In this document: positions 27,396-36,208 of the stretch, in pieces | Layout: each line of letters starts with the position of its first letter | Numbering within the stretch: the stretch's first letter is position 1 | Origin: Bacteroidetes bacterium GWE2_42_24 | Lineage (GTDB): Bacteria; Bacteroidota; Bacteroidia; Bacteroidales; TTA-H9 | Length of the DNA stretch: 60,612 nucleotides | Direction of reading: 5' to 3' | Assembly (NCBI GenBank): GCA_001768515.1 | Contig: MEOA01000027.1 | Span: 1 to 60,612 of the forward strand | Made by a program: the position numbers and the translations under genes | The notes under the pieces: model-generated | What the model was told of the DNA's origin: nothing | The model's database searches: none | The model's input: only the letters and a program-made list of their open reading frames with translations

Positions 27396-28013
27396 CTAAT
27401 CGAGCCGGGACAATTCCTCTTCTCCGGTAATACAAATATCGAGATCGTGCAACAATCCATCCTCAATGCTGTAAATCCACCCATGAACAGTAAGCCCGGC
27501 CCCTGATGCCCAAGCCTTCTTTACGATGGTGGTATTGCACACATTAACCACCTGCTCACGGATACTCAGTTCGCACAACCTATTTAACCTCATCTGAGAA
27601 TCAATTGCATCCAGCTCAGATTTATGAAACCGGTAAACATCCCCGATATGCCTGAGCCAATTATCAATTAATCCATGATCTTCCTCCTCCATCGCAGCCT
27701 TTACACCCCCACAACCATAATGCCCGCAAACGATGATGTGCTTTACCTTCAGCACCTCAACCGCATATTGAATTACCGAGAGGCAATTAAGGTCGGTATG
27801 CACAACTAAATTGGCCAGATTCCTGTGCACAAACAGATCGCCGGGCGGAAGATTTACAATCTGGTTGGCAGGGACGCGACTATCGGCACATCCAATCCAT
27901 AAAATATGAGGGGATTGGTGAAGAGAGAGCCTTTGAAAGAATGAGGGATCAGCTTTCTTTATTTCGTCGGACCATTGACGATTCTGCACAAAAAGATGTT
28001 TTAACAGGCGCAT
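27396..28013 (-). CDS. can: Beta-class carbonic anhydrase
   Basis: A 205-residue zinc enzyme that interconverts CO2 and bicarbonate. The zinc ligands are visible in WIGCADSRVPANQI (Cys and the Asp-Arg dyad) and HIIVCGHYGCGGVKAA (His and Cys). The following RNLANLV and LSVIQYAVEVLKVKH segments are typical. Length matches bacterial Can. It lies downstream of no obvious operon partner; the DUF389 gene follows after about 200 bases on the same strand. Bicarbonate supply for carboxylation reactions is the usual role. Confidence 0.93.
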   Translation of the reverse strand: MRLLKHLFVQNRQWSDEIKKADPSFFQRLSLHQSPHILWIGCADSRVPANQIVNLPPGDLFVHRNLANLVVHTDLNCLSVIQYAVEVLKVKHIIVCGHYGCGGVKAAMEEEDHGLIDNWLRHIGDVYRFHKSELDAIDSQMRLNRLCELSIREQVVNVCNTTIVKKAWASGAGLTVHGWIYSIEDGLLHDLDICITGEEELSRLD

Positions 28014-28239
28014 ATGATAGGTTTGGAGCTCTGTGCAAAAAAAAATAATTACACATTCAATGTATAAACACCCTGGATTATTGAAATGTTGACTTTTGAA
28101 ATTTTATAATTTCATAACCGCTGCAAAACATTCCAATTAATAATTCAGCAGGCACTTTCACAATACGCAAAAGCATCAGACCCCGAACCACAATCAACCA
28201 TGACGCTGAAATACAACTACTAACAACCAAAAACACTTG

Positions 28240-28983
28240 CTACCGTCCGATTATAAAAAGAAACCCAATTTGAATGCCAGTCCTGTCGAGACGCGCACTC
28301 AGAAAATCTTCATCTTCGGTAACCACACCGGCCACATCGACTGCTCTAACAGAATAATCTATCCGATGCTGACTTTTCATAAGTGCACTGTATGATAGGT
28401 TGATCCCCCAACAGTTGGAAAACAGAAACTGAACACCAGCGCTATAGCCGGCATATCCAAGCACATTGCTGCGACTGCGGTAGGTCACTTCGGTGTACTT
28501 GTTTTGCAGTTCATCATAGTTAAGGTCAACATCAGGAATCGTGAAGCTGCGTAAGCCACCGTTTAATTCTCCAAAGAAATTGAGTACAAATTTATCGCGG
28601 AGGATCTCAACAGGCAGATTCATCAACAAATTCAAGCCAAGACGGCCGGAGAGATAGCCTCCTGTAAAATTGTACGTCGAGGGAGCAGTTCGTTCAAGGA
28701 AGATATCCTCATTCATCCCAAAATAATCCAGACCCAGGTTGACTCCAACACCAATACCATAAGCAATCATGTGGTTATAATCAATATCGGCCAAAAGCCC
28801 ATTGTTGGCCATCAAACCATTGCCGGTTGTTGACGAGAGATCTCTGCCAGGGGAAGCGGGGCCGCCTGTTATGCTAAGGTAGCCAGTTCCGTCCCAGTAT
28901 CGGGGATTCACCTGTGCCATCATGACGGCTGGTGCAAAAAAGAGTACAAGTGAGGCCGTTAAAAAAAGGGGGGTTAATTTCAT
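28240..28983 (-). CDS. Outer-membrane beta-barrel-like protein
   Basis: A 247-residue protein with a signal peptide (LFLTASLVLFFAPAVMMAQ). Alternating amphipathic strands follow, in the style of a small OmpW/PorT-like barrel (GYLSITGGPASPGRD, GIGVGVNLGLDYFGM, GYAGYSAGVQFLFS, WGINLSYSALMKS), ending in a hydrophobic strand (TGIQIGFLFIIGR). No enzyme motif is seen. It starts 11 bases after the PKD lipoprotein gene, so the two form an operon. The barrel may carry or assemble the lipoprotein at the outer membrane, which is inferred from position only. Confidence 0.7.
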   Translation of the reverse strand: MKLTPLFLTASLVLFFAPAVMMAQVNPRYWDGTGYLSITGGPASPGRDLSSTTGNGLMANNGLLADIDYNHMIAYGIGVGVNLGLDYFGMNEDIFLERTAPSTYNFTGGYLSGRLGLNLLMNLPVEILRDKFVLNFFGELNGGLRSFTIPDVDLNYDELQNKYTEVTYRSRSNVLGYAGYSAGVQFLFSNCWGINLSYSALMKSQHRIDYSVRAVDVAGVVTEDEDFLSARLDRTGIQIGFLFIIGR

Positions 28984-28994
28984 CTGGATGAATT

Positions 28995-30038
28995 TTAATA
29001 GCTGAAGTATAGGTCGATAAATAAATCATGGACTACAGGCACGGTCTGAAGGCTGTAATAGGCATTCGGATAATGATTGTTTTTGATATCGACCGTTGAG
29101 AGCATGAATTCATCCAGAAACTCTGGATACTGCGATCCGTCATCTCTTAAAACAACAAACCTGAAGGTCTCATTTGCCGTAAACTGAACAAAGTCGAAGA
29201 AAGTACCATAAACGAAGTCCTCAGGCCTTCTGAATTTTAAAGGAAAACTACCCGACGATACAATTAGGGTGCGTCCGACATAGGTAGTGTTGTGATACAT
29301 CTCTACATAGATACCGCTGGCACTATATCCCGAGGGCAACATCAGGTTGAGAGAATCGATGAATACCCTTTGGGGTGCAGGGCTAATGAAAATCTGCTGA
29401 ACATACTCATCCGATTCACCACTTGTACATTCCCCCTTCAAATTAACTGTATAGGTGCCCGGTGAATCAAAAACATGTTCGGGCGACTCATTACTGCTCT
29501 CGCCTCCGTCGCCAAAATGCCAGTAGAACTGGTTGGCACCCGAAGATTCGTTGCTGAAATGGACTTTAGCAGGGGCAAAATTATTATTGTTGAAGTGACT
29601 ATAAGAAAACTTTGAATTTACCGCTACCGAGGATTGATCTAATCCGGGTACTGTAAAGGCAAGGGTATCGGCTCCTATTTCATTCGAAACGATCAGTGTA
29701 ATTGTATATAAACCTTCGGTCTGGTAAATATGTACCGGATTTTGATCATTGGAGGAAGTTCCGTCACCAAAACTCCATCGATACCTGATATTGCCCAGCA
29801 GATTGTTGGTTTCCTGAGTAAAACTAACGGGATAGGGAGGTTCGCAGTTTTTCAGCACAGGAGTCACTTTAACAATCTCCGGCGCAGCAGGTGATTCGAG
29901 CCAGTATTCCCATCCCCTGATGGGCTCCTTCTTGCAGTGGGTTAGCAGCAATAGCATGCAAAATCCCAGTAAAATCGCACCCGCGACAGGTTTGTGAACT
30001 CTGACAAACGGATTCCTTGGGTAGTACTTCTTCATCAA
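28995..30038 (-). CDS. PKD-domain lipoprotein
   Basis: A 347-residue lipoprotein. The signal sequence ends in a lipobox-type motif (LLLLTHC) followed by KKEP. Two PKD domains are seen at about 60-130 (YRWSFGDGTSSNDQNPVHIY, GLYTITLIVSN) and 145-205 (FYWHFGDGGESSNESPEHVF, PGTYTVNL). A third beta-rich domain of about 140 residues without recognised family makes up the C-terminus. PKD domains mediate surface binding. It is followed after 11 bases by a beta-barrel gene, so the two proteins likely act together at the outer membrane. Confidence 0.8.
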   Translation of the reverse strand: MMKKYYPRNPFVRVHKPVAGAILLGFCMLLLLTHCKKEPIRGWEYWLESPAAPEIVKVTPVLKNCEPPYPVSFTQETNNLLGNIRYRWSFGDGTSSNDQNPVHIYQTEGLYTITLIVSNEIGADTLAFTVPGLDQSSVAVNSKFSYSHFNNNNFAPAKVHFSNESSGANQFYWHFGDGGESSNESPEHVFDSPGTYTVNLKGECTSGESDEYVQQIFISPAPQRVFIDSLNLMLPSGYSASGIYVEMYHNTTYVGRTLIVSSGSFPLKFRRPEDFVYGTFFDFVQFTANETFRFVVLRDDGSQYPEFLDEFMLSTVDIKNNHYPNAYYSLQTVPVVHDLFIDLYFSY

Positions 30039-30264
30039 GTAATGGCATTAAGTGATTGACTCAATCAGATGACTTCATTTTTACATTCAACAGCCAGACC
30101 ATCAAACATCAATATTGTGACGACGGGATTCAATGGAATATATTACGCAAAACAACACTAAATGAGGGCTTATCAATTCCATGAGCACGCCCTTAAGGAT
30201 AGCGGATACAAAGATTCCACAAAGAAACCCTGTAATTCAGACAACGGCAGGAAGACAAAACCGG

Positions 30265-32049
30265 TTAGCGCTTACCGTATCTTCTCTGTCTCATAAGACC
30301 AATTATCATACCTAAAATCACCACCAGAACGACAGGAACCACCACATTGATAATCTGCCATTTCAATTTCTCACTCTCAATCTTTTTACGATCGAGTAGC
30401 CGAATCTTAAGCTCACGGCTTCGGATTGTAATGAGCCGGCTGTCATCCACAAGGTAATCCATGGCATTGAGCAGGAAATCTCGGTTACCAAACGTTTGAC
30501 GTGTATCCTGATCATAGCCTACCGGCAGAGGAACCCCACGCTTTCTGTCGAACTGGTTCCGGGCAATGTCTCCATCGCCTACGATGATCATGGCCGATTC
30601 ACGACTTACATCCATGAACCCGATCTCACGATCTCCCACTATTTCGGGAGGAACCCTGTTGGCATACAATGATTTGAATTTCCCTTCAAGCAACACGGCA
30701 GCAGGAACCCGGCTTTTGCTGAAGAGTGTCGGGTCAGGTTGTTTTCCGGCAATGCTCAAATCGACAATCACCGGAGCGTTCATCAGGTGTGTGTATTCGG
30801 ATGAAGTAAGTAGGAAGGTCTTCTTCACACCCGGCACAAAGATGGTATCAACACTGCTGACAAACTGCGTCTTAATGGCATTCAGGTTATTGGAAATTGG
30901 ATGCGATGCCGTAGTGGCATTCAACAATGGAAAGAAAGGCCAGGGCATCATGTCGAACTGGGGTTGGTTCCCAATCATTCCTGTCACCATCATGATGGGA
31001 AGGCATTGCACATCCTGAATCAGGTCGTTATTCACACGTGCACCATATCTGAAAAGCATATCGTCGAGCCCTGTCTCTCTGGCCAGCGCTATGGTGGTAG
31101 GTTTGTTCTGCAGGCTATCCATGTCTGCACTTACGCCATCCAGCAACCACAAAATACGGCCACCACGCATCACAAACTGGTCTATTATAAACTTGTCTTT
31201 TTCGCTGAAGACCGAATCAGGCCTTGCAATAATGATAGCTTTGTAACGGTTGAATATGTTGACGTGCCCCACTGAATCACTTACCCGTTGAGTAAGGGCA
31301 TCAATACGTCCGCCTATCTTTACCCGTTCCAGCCCATAATGTTCCGATAAGGCCAGCGCAAAATCATAGACTTTATCTTCGGTCAGCTCTCTGTGTCCGG
31401 TGATAAAACCCACTTTAGGCTTCCGGGTAGCAATCAGTTTTCGGATCGTGTTGGCAATGTTGTATTCCAGATTCTGAATAGAGTTGTTCAGCACCTGCTC
31501 GGAACCAGCCGCCAACTGATTCTGAATTAATTCCATTGGAAACTGCTGCGCACGGTATGAGATGATGGCACCCGGAAATACCAATTGCTGTTCACTGCCA
31601 CTTTTTGTTTTTATCTTCAGATCTGTAGGATTCAAGCCCTTCTCAACCAACTGCTTGTAAACTTTCTCACGCTCTTTGGCATCCGGATTGGCACTCGGAT
31701 TGATGAATTCGAAAACAATGTACTTGTTGTAGGCCCGAAACTGAGAAAGCATCTCCCTTGTCTCATTCCGAAGCCTCTTGAATCCTGCGGGAAAATCACC
31801 TTCAAGGTAAACCCTGAAATAAATATAATCGTCAACCTTATCGAGCAGGGAACGAGTGGCCGGTGAGAGGGTATAACGTTTTTCGGAGGTAAGGTCAAAC
31901 CTCGTGAAAAGTTGCGACCCGATGATGTTCACCAAAACGATGATCACAACGGTGAGTAACAACTGAATAAGATTCTGGCGCCGGTTATTCCGTCGCCTGG
32001 GTTCACCGCCTTCAGTACCGGTAGAATTCTTCACAGATTTCGACTTCAT
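30265..32049 (-). CDS. gldG: Gliding motility-associated ABC transporter auxiliary protein GldG
   Basis: A 594-residue protein. A basic N-terminus (RRRNNRRQN) leads into one membrane segment (LIQLLLTVVIIVLVNIIGS). It continues with the GldG/ABC-transp-aux pattern (FDLTSEKRYTLSPATRSLL, YIYFRVYLEGDFPAGF, FVMRGGRILWLLDGV, GDRDFLLNAMDYL-like GNRDFLLNAMDYLVDDS) and ends with a second membrane segment before a basic tail. In Flavobacterium GldA, GldF and GldG form an ABC transporter needed for gliding. The start at 32049 is used because a TACCTTTG box lies at 32109-32116 and would overlap the earlier in-frame start. No gldF permease gene is next to it, which is unusual. Confidence 0.88.
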   Translation of the reverse strand: MKSKSVKNSTGTEGGEPRRRNNRRQNLIQLLLTVVIIVLVNIIGSQLFTRFDLTSEKRYTLSPATRSLLDKVDDYIYFRVYLEGDFPAGFKRLRNETREMLSQFRAYNKYIVFEFINPSANPDAKEREKVYKQLVEKGLNPTDLKIKTKSGSEQQLVFPGAIISYRAQQFPMELIQNQLAAGSEQVLNNSIQNLEYNIANTIRKLIATRKPKVGFITGHRELTEDKVYDFALALSEHYGLERVKIGGRIDALTQRVSDSVGHVNIFNRYKAIIIARPDSVFSEKDKFIIDQFVMRGGRILWLLDGVSADMDSLQNKPTTIALARETGLDDMLFRYGARVNNDLIQDVQCLPIMMVTGMIGNQPQFDMMPWPFFPLLNATTASHPISNNLNAIKTQFVSSVDTIFVPGVKKTFLLTSSEYTHLMNAPVIVDLSIAGKQPDPTLFSKSRVPAAVLLEGKFKSLYANRVPPEIVGDREIGFMDVSRESAMIIVGDGDIARNQFDRKRGVPLPVGYDQDTRQTFGNRDFLLNAMDYLVDDSRLITIRSRELKIRLLDRKKIESEKLKWQIINVVVPVVLVVILGMIIGLMRQRRYGKR

Positions 32050-32108
32050 TCCAATTATTATTGAAGGATAAAGATTTACAAGATCCAGCCGTTTGATTAC
32101 GACAACCA

Positions 32109-32116
32109 CAAAGGTA
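32109..32116 (-). promoter_or_regulatory. TAnnTTTG -7 box of gldG
   Basis: TACCTTTG on the minus strand, about 60 bases before the gldG ATG. It coincides with the alternative upstream start, arguing against it. Confidence 0.5.
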
Positions 32117-32144
32117 GAAAAAATGGCTGATCGTTTGGTTACCG

Positions 32145-32702
32145 TCAGATGTTTAAGTGAATCAGCACTTCTTCTATATTCCGGTGAAGCTCTTCCAATG
32201 TGCCATTGTTGCTGAAAGTGTAGTCAGCCTGACGTATACACTCAGCCAGATTCTGGTGATTCGGATCGGTCGACTGCATCTCTCGTTGTTCATTGCTTAG
32301 AAAAGTTTCAAAAGAGATGCTGTCGGTGGCACTCCCCCTTCGGATAATCCGTTCATAGCGGATTGCCGGATCGCCATCAACAGCAAACAGGACAAACTGA
32401 GCACATCTGCGTAGTGAGGTGATTTCACCAGGTGTGCGTATACTCTCAATGATGCAATGGTGATTACACTGCCTGGCCCGGATTAGCAGTTGATCGGTAA
32501 CATACGAAGGACTATGGGCAGCCCTCAGTTCATTGGCTAACATCGTCATGGTGTCCCGGTTAACGGGCAGATTCCGTTGTTCAATCTCTTCAGTCAAAAA
32601 AGCCCTCACCGAATAATGGACAAATTGTCTCTTCCCCACGAGGTACTCCACAATAGTCCCCTTACCGGCTCCCAGCGTTCCCGTAATTCCTATGATTATC
32701 AT
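32145..32702 (-). CDS. P-loop nucleotide kinase (dephospho-CoA/adenylate kinase-like)
   Basis: A 185-residue P-loop kinase-like protein with Walker A GTLGAGKGTIVEYL at the very start. The later IIESIRTPGEITSLR and AVDGDPAIRYERIIRRGS (lid-like arginines) are typical of NMP-kinase-related proteins, including archaeal and phage dephospho-CoA- or dNMP-kinase-like enzymes. The acceptor substrate cannot be told from sequence. It precedes gldG by 95 bases on the same strand, with gldG having its own promoter box. Confidence 0.7.
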   Translation of the reverse strand: MIIIGITGTLGAGKGTIVEYLVGKRQFVHYSVRAFLTEEIEQRNLPVNRDTMTMLANELRAAHSPSYVTDQLLIRARQCNHHCIIESIRTPGEITSLRRCAQFVLFAVDGDPAIRYERIIRRGSATDSISFETFLSNEQREMQSTDPNHQNLAECIRQADYTFSNNGTLEELHRNIEEVLIHLNI

Positions 32703-33059
32703 TTGATTTCGTGTCTGCGCGAATCATCAGACCGGCTGCAGGTTCCAATGACATTATTCCATTTGCGGCCAGCTTGATCCTGATTCTCAATCTTTATTAA
32801 AAACAATACAACCCTGCGAAGATAAGAAGTTTCCGGCTTCTGATTTACCTTACTTAAGAACACGGCACAGGTAACCATCGCAGAATTTCCATAGTTACAC
32901 CTTTTTGTCGTACACTACTTTTAATTAGTCGTGATTTCCGATGGCTATAGGGCGGCTTTGGCTTTGGCTTTCCAAACCAGCCAGTCATTGGAAACAACAG
33001 TATCAATTACCGTGAATTTTATAACTTTGGTTCTCCATTTCATTCAACACGCCCAATTA
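32703..33059. other. Intergenic region holding the ldcA promoter
   Basis: About 357 bases between divergent genes. The only feature recognised is the TAACTTTG box at 33022-33029. An in-frame extension of ldcA crosses part of this region, but it precedes the promoter and is not taken as coding. Confidence 0.5.
33022..33029 (+). promoter_or_regulatory. TAnnTTTG -7 box of ldcA-yraN-alkD
   Basis: TAACTTTG, 30 bases before the ldcA ATG; likely promoter for the three-gene unit. Confidence 0.55.
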
Positions 33060-33965
33060 ATGATAACGCCCCCCAGTTTAAAGCCCGGTGATCTGATCCG
33101 TATCATAGCCCCCTCAGGAAAGGTTCGCCTTGAGCATGTCATGGCAGCAGCAGGATTGCTTCGCAATCTTGGTTTTCAGGTAATTGAAGGGAGGCATCTT
33201 TACAGCGAATTTCATCAATTAGCCGGGGAAGATGCCGAACGTATCCACGATCTTCAACAGGCTCTCGACGACAACCAATGTAAAGCCATTCTCATGGCCC
33301 GCGGTGGCTATGGCCTGCTCCGCATTATCGACCGGGTTGACTTCTCCCGCTTTATGCAGCACCCCAAATGGATTGCCGGATTCAGCGACATTACCGTGCT
33401 CCATTCTCACCTCCACAACCTCGGCATCGAAACTATCCATTCGGTCATGCCCAATAGCTTCCCGGCCAACAGTACTGCCGATGAACCGGTTGCCTGCCTG
33501 ATGAAAGCCCTTTCGGGCGAACCACTAAACTATTCACTGGCACCCCATGCCCTGAACCGTCAGGGCACTGCTTCAGGAATTATAACCGGAGGAAACCTGA
33601 CAATGCTCACCTCCCTTCTGGGCTCCGATTCAGCAATCAACACTCAGGGAAAAATACTCTTCCTCGAAGATGTCGGTGAATACCTCTACCGCATTGACCG
33701 CATGATGCACACACTCAAACGTGCAGGATTACTTGATCACCTGACCGGTCTCGTTGTTGGCTGTTTCAACGATATGCTCGACGGAAGCACCCCCTTCGGC
33801 AAAACTGCGCGGGAAATCATCGCAGAAGCTGTTACCGGCTACGATTATCCCGTAGCCTTCGGCTTTCCCGCAGGACATGAACCCGACAACAGACCACTGA
33901 TCCTGGGACGAAATACCCGGTTAATGGTCAAACCCGACAGCGCTACAATTCATCAATCCAGCTAA
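33060..33965 (+). CDS. ldcA: LD-carboxypeptidase (murein tetrapeptide carboxypeptidase)
   Basis: A 301-residue serine peptidase of family S66. It removes the terminal D-alanine from murein tetrapeptides during cell-wall recycling. Motifs are seen in order: LKPGDLIRIIAPSGKV at the start, ILMARGGYGLLRIID, the nucleophile Ser in IAGFSDITVLHSHL, the Glu in ILFLEDVGEYLYRIDRM, and the His in GFPAGHEPDNRPLILG. The ATG at 33060 is chosen since homologues begin close to LKPGD and the -7 box lies between it and the upstream in-frame start. The next gene begins four bases after the stop. Confidence 0.92.
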   Translation: MITPPSLKPGDLIRIIAPSGKVRLEHVMAAAGLLRNLGFQVIEGRHLYSEFHQLAGEDAERIHDLQQALDDNQCKAILMARGGYGLLRIIDRVDFSRFMQHPKWIAGFSDITVLHSHLHNLGIETIHSVMPNSFPANSTADEPVACLMKALSGEPLNYSLAPHALNRQGTASGIITGGNLTMLTSLLGSDSAINTQGKILFLEDVGEYLYRIDRMMHTLKRAGLLDHLTGLVVGCFNDMLDGSTPFGKTAREIIAEAVTGYDYPVAFGFPAGHEPDNRPLILGRNTRLMVKPDSATIHQSS

Positions 33966-33969
33966 ATAA

Positions 33970-34332
33970 ATGGCAGAGCACAACGATCTGGGAAACAAAG
34001 GTGAAGAATTGGCCATCGGGCACCTGCGGGGACTTGGATACACGATTCTTGCCACAAACTGGCGTTGCCAGAAGGATGAAATCGATGTCGTAGCCCTCGA
34101 TGGCAATACCCTGGTGATAGCCGAAGTAAAGACTCGTACCAGCAACTATTTCGGAGAACCCGAAACCTTCGTCGACCGTAATAAACAGAAATTCCTCGTC
34201 AGAGCTGCAAATGAATACATCAGGCTCAACAATTTCAAAGGGGAAACCCGCTTCGACATCGTTTCGATTGTAATGGCCGAGGGAAAACAGCCCCGTCTCA
34301 ATCATCTTAAAGACGCATTCTATCCATATTAA
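33970..34332 (+). CDS. yraN: YraN/UPF0102 family putative endonuclease
   Basis: A 120-residue protein of the UPF0102 family, a small restriction-endonuclease-like fold. The hallmark residues are visible: LGNKGEELAIGHLRGLGYTI, NWRCQKDEIDVVALDG and VIAEVKTRT, which together give the E...D...E-x-K site of the PD-(D/E)XK superfamily. Its biological role is poorly known. It sits four bases after ldcA and seven bases before alkD, so it is in the middle of an operon with a DNA-repair gene. Confidence 0.9.
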   Translation: MAEHNDLGNKGEELAIGHLRGLGYTILATNWRCQKDEIDVVALDGNTLVIAEVKTRTSNYFGEPETFVDRNKQKFLVRAANEYIRLNNFKGETRFDIVSIVMAEGKQPRLNHLKDAFYPY

Positions 34333-34339
34333 CCCCTTC

Positions 34340-35026
34340 ATGAACAACCAGGCCCAACAACTCGTCAGCGAACTTGAAGCCCTGTTTCAAACAAAGGCAA
34401 ACCCATCTAAGGCACCCGCCATGGAAGCATACCTGCGGAACCAGTTCCGCTCGTTCGGAATCAACTCCCCCGACCGTTGCGAAATTATCAGAAGCCTGCG
34501 CCCTGCCTTTAAGAAACAGCCCCCCGCCATTGCTGCTCAATTTGCACTCATTTGCTGGGAACACCCCATGCGCGAAATGCAATATGCCGGAATGGACCTC
34601 TATTCAGCATTTGCCGAAAATCCTGATGCAAATATAATCGCAACCTGTGAAACCCTCATTACTCACAAATCATGGTGGGATACTGTCGACTATATCGCAC
34701 CCAACATCGTGGGAAACTGGCTCAAAAAATACCCTGCCGATATCCGGCCTGTAACTGACCGATGGATGGATTCGGGGCATCTTTGGCTACAGCGATCCTG
34801 CCTCTTGTTTCAATTGAAACACAAAGATAAACTCGACTTTGAATTACTCCGCAGTTTCATCACCCGTCTTAACACCCATCCCGATTTCTTTATCCGTAAA
34901 GCCATCGGCTGGTCATTGCGAAGCTATGCACGCCAAAATCCTGAAGGGGTAAAACAGTTCGTCGCTTCTACCGCATTGTCAAACCTCAGCCGACGCGAAG
35001 CATTGAAACATCTGGCAGATAATTAA
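34340..35026 (+). CDS. AlkD-like DNA alkylation repair protein
   Basis: A 228-residue all-alpha HEAT-like protein of the AlkD/AlkC-type DNA glycosylase family (DNA_alkylation). Typical segments are MEAYLRNQFRSFGINSPDR, MREMQYAGMDLYSAF, ITHKSWWDTVDYIAPNIVG, MDSGHLWLQRSCLLFQLKHK and FFIRKAIGWSLRSYAR. AlkD removes N3- and N7-alkyl purines. It is the last gene of the ldcA-yraN-alkD unit, seven bases after yraN. A hairpin follows about 135 bases downstream. Confidence 0.9.
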   Translation: MNNQAQQLVSELEALFQTKANPSKAPAMEAYLRNQFRSFGINSPDRCEIIRSLRPAFKKQPPAIAAQFALICWEHPMREMQYAGMDLYSAFAENPDANIIATCETLITHKSWWDTVDYIAPNIVGNWLKKYPADIRPVTDRWMDSGHLWLQRSCLLFQLKHKDKLDFELLRSFITRLNTHPDFFIRKAIGWSLRSYARQNPEGVKQFVASTALSNLSRREALKHLADN

Positions 35027-35161
35027 AAAATCTATCTGGTTTCCGTGAAAGCCGTTACCACGCCAAAGTCAAAGTCAAAATATTCCATATCCAATCCCCC
35101 ATCAATGTAATCATTACGCTAAGGCGCAATACGCTTACCCCCCTGCCTGACATCTCATAAA

Positions 35162-35192
35162 GAAGGGCTGCCCCTTGGGAACAGCCCTCTTC
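35162..35192. terminator. Hairpin between convergent genes
   Basis: A 7-bp stem (AGGGCTG / CAGCCCT) with an 11-base loop lies between the alkD-like gene and the convergent NTF2-like gene. The T-tract is weak. Confidence 0.45.
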
Positions 35193-35259
35193 AGACAAGC
35201 AAAGACATGTTAACCGGGGAAAGCGGCCTTAATTTCCCTTACGAAGGCATCGGCTCGGC

Positions 35260-35706
35260 TTAAGGATGCCTGTAGTAGATCTTACTCACAATCCGCCACC
35301 CTTCTTCAAATTTGTACAAGGAAAGGTAATCGGTAAAGATCAGCTTATCACTCTTGTAGAGTTCTATCTTCGCCACTGCCGCATTGCCGGTGACATCGAT
35401 GTTCTTGTACACACAACTCATCTTCTCCTTATCCGGCTCTGGTTGTGCCTTACGGCGCATACCGGCCATCTGTATCCAATTGTAGATGGGCAGAAACTCC
35501 AGCATGTTGTTGCGGAAGACCAACAGATTGAAACCTGGATGAAATCCTGCATCTGTAACTTTCAGGTCGCCACCATTCTGCAACCCTTCGATGTAAGCCT
35601 CATCGATGACCTTCTTGATGGCTTCCTCATCGCCGTCGGAGGTGACTGCCAGCGAGGCAGTGACCGTAACGGCCAGCAGCAACAGAAAAGAGAAAAGCTT
35701 TTTCAT
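35260..35706 (-). CDS. NTF2-like (lumazine-binding-type) exported protein
   Basis: A 148-residue protein with a signal peptide (KLFSFLLLLAVTVTASLA). The mature part follows the SnoaL/NTF2 pattern of Putative lumazine-binding proteins (DEEAIKKVIDEAYIEGLQN, GFHPGFNLLVFRNN, AVAKIELYKSDKLIFTDYLS, EEGWRIVSKIYYRHP). Such proteins often bind small ligands, and many have no known role. The ATG at 35706 is preferred over a TTG 21 bases upstream because the signal peptide begins there. It follows the small gene at 35724-35996 after about 17 bases, so they form an operon. Confidence 0.75.
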   Translation of the reverse strand: MKKLFSFLLLLAVTVTASLAVTSDGDEEAIKKVIDEAYIEGLQNGGDLKVTDAGFHPGFNLLVFRNNMLEFLPIYNWIQMAGMRRKAQPEPDKEKMSCVYKNIDVTGNAAVAKIELYKSDKLIFTDYLSLYKFEEGWRIVSKIYYRHP

Positions 35707-35723
35707 GGTTAATCTGATTTTAA

Positions 35724-35996
35724 TCAATCCCCGTTGGATTCAATACTTCTCCTGAAAGTAAGCGGGATACCTGTATCACATGGTGCACCAACCTCTACCA
35801 GTTCCCAATTCTTATCATATTCGGCAATTTTATGCCGCAGCACGGTTACTTTATCCTGAAGCTTACCTTCCTCGTTCTCGAACCTGATGAGTTCTACCCG
35901 GTACTGCATGGTACGCTTACGACCGTTAATCCGCACATCTATTTCCACATTTTGCTCCGGCTCAATGTCCGGCACCAGAATTACAATTTCACGCAT
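35724..35996 (-). CDS. Small hypothetical protein
   Basis: A 90-residue soluble protein, beta-rich and charged (REIVILVPDIEPEQNVEIDV, MQYRVELIRFENEEGKLQ, KVTVLRHKIAEYDKNWELVE). No family is recognised. The ATG at 35996 is chosen because a strong Shine-Dalgarno sequence (GGAGG) lies 5 bases before it. Such a sequence is uncommon in Bacteroidota, and it argues against the longer start at 36053. The gene runs into the NTF2-like gene with only a short gap, suggesting a shared transcript. Confidence 0.6.
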   Translation of the reverse strand: MREIVILVPDIEPEQNVEIDVRINGRKRTMQYRVELIRFENEEGKLQDKVTVLRHKIAEYDKNWELVEVGAPCDTGIPLTFRRSIESNGD

Positions 35997-36180
35997 AACT
36001 ACCTCCGTTTTAGAAGCATACTCGAAAAACATGCCACAACAGACTTGAGCCATTCAATCAACAAGTTAGCTTATCTTTTCAAGACAGAAACCCCTGATTG
36101 AATGTCCGCTCCCAAGTCAACTGCTGTACGTAAGCGTACAAAATTGCTCCAGAAATCAACCTTCGCTATACACGTTTCAT

Positions 36181-36188
36181 TACTTTTG
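36181..36188 (+). promoter_or_regulatory. TAnnTTTG -7 box of the fRMsr gene
   Basis: TACTTTTG, 20 bases before the ATG at 36209. Confidence 0.55.
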
Positions 36189-36208
36189 TGGTCTTTAATC
36201 GATTAACC

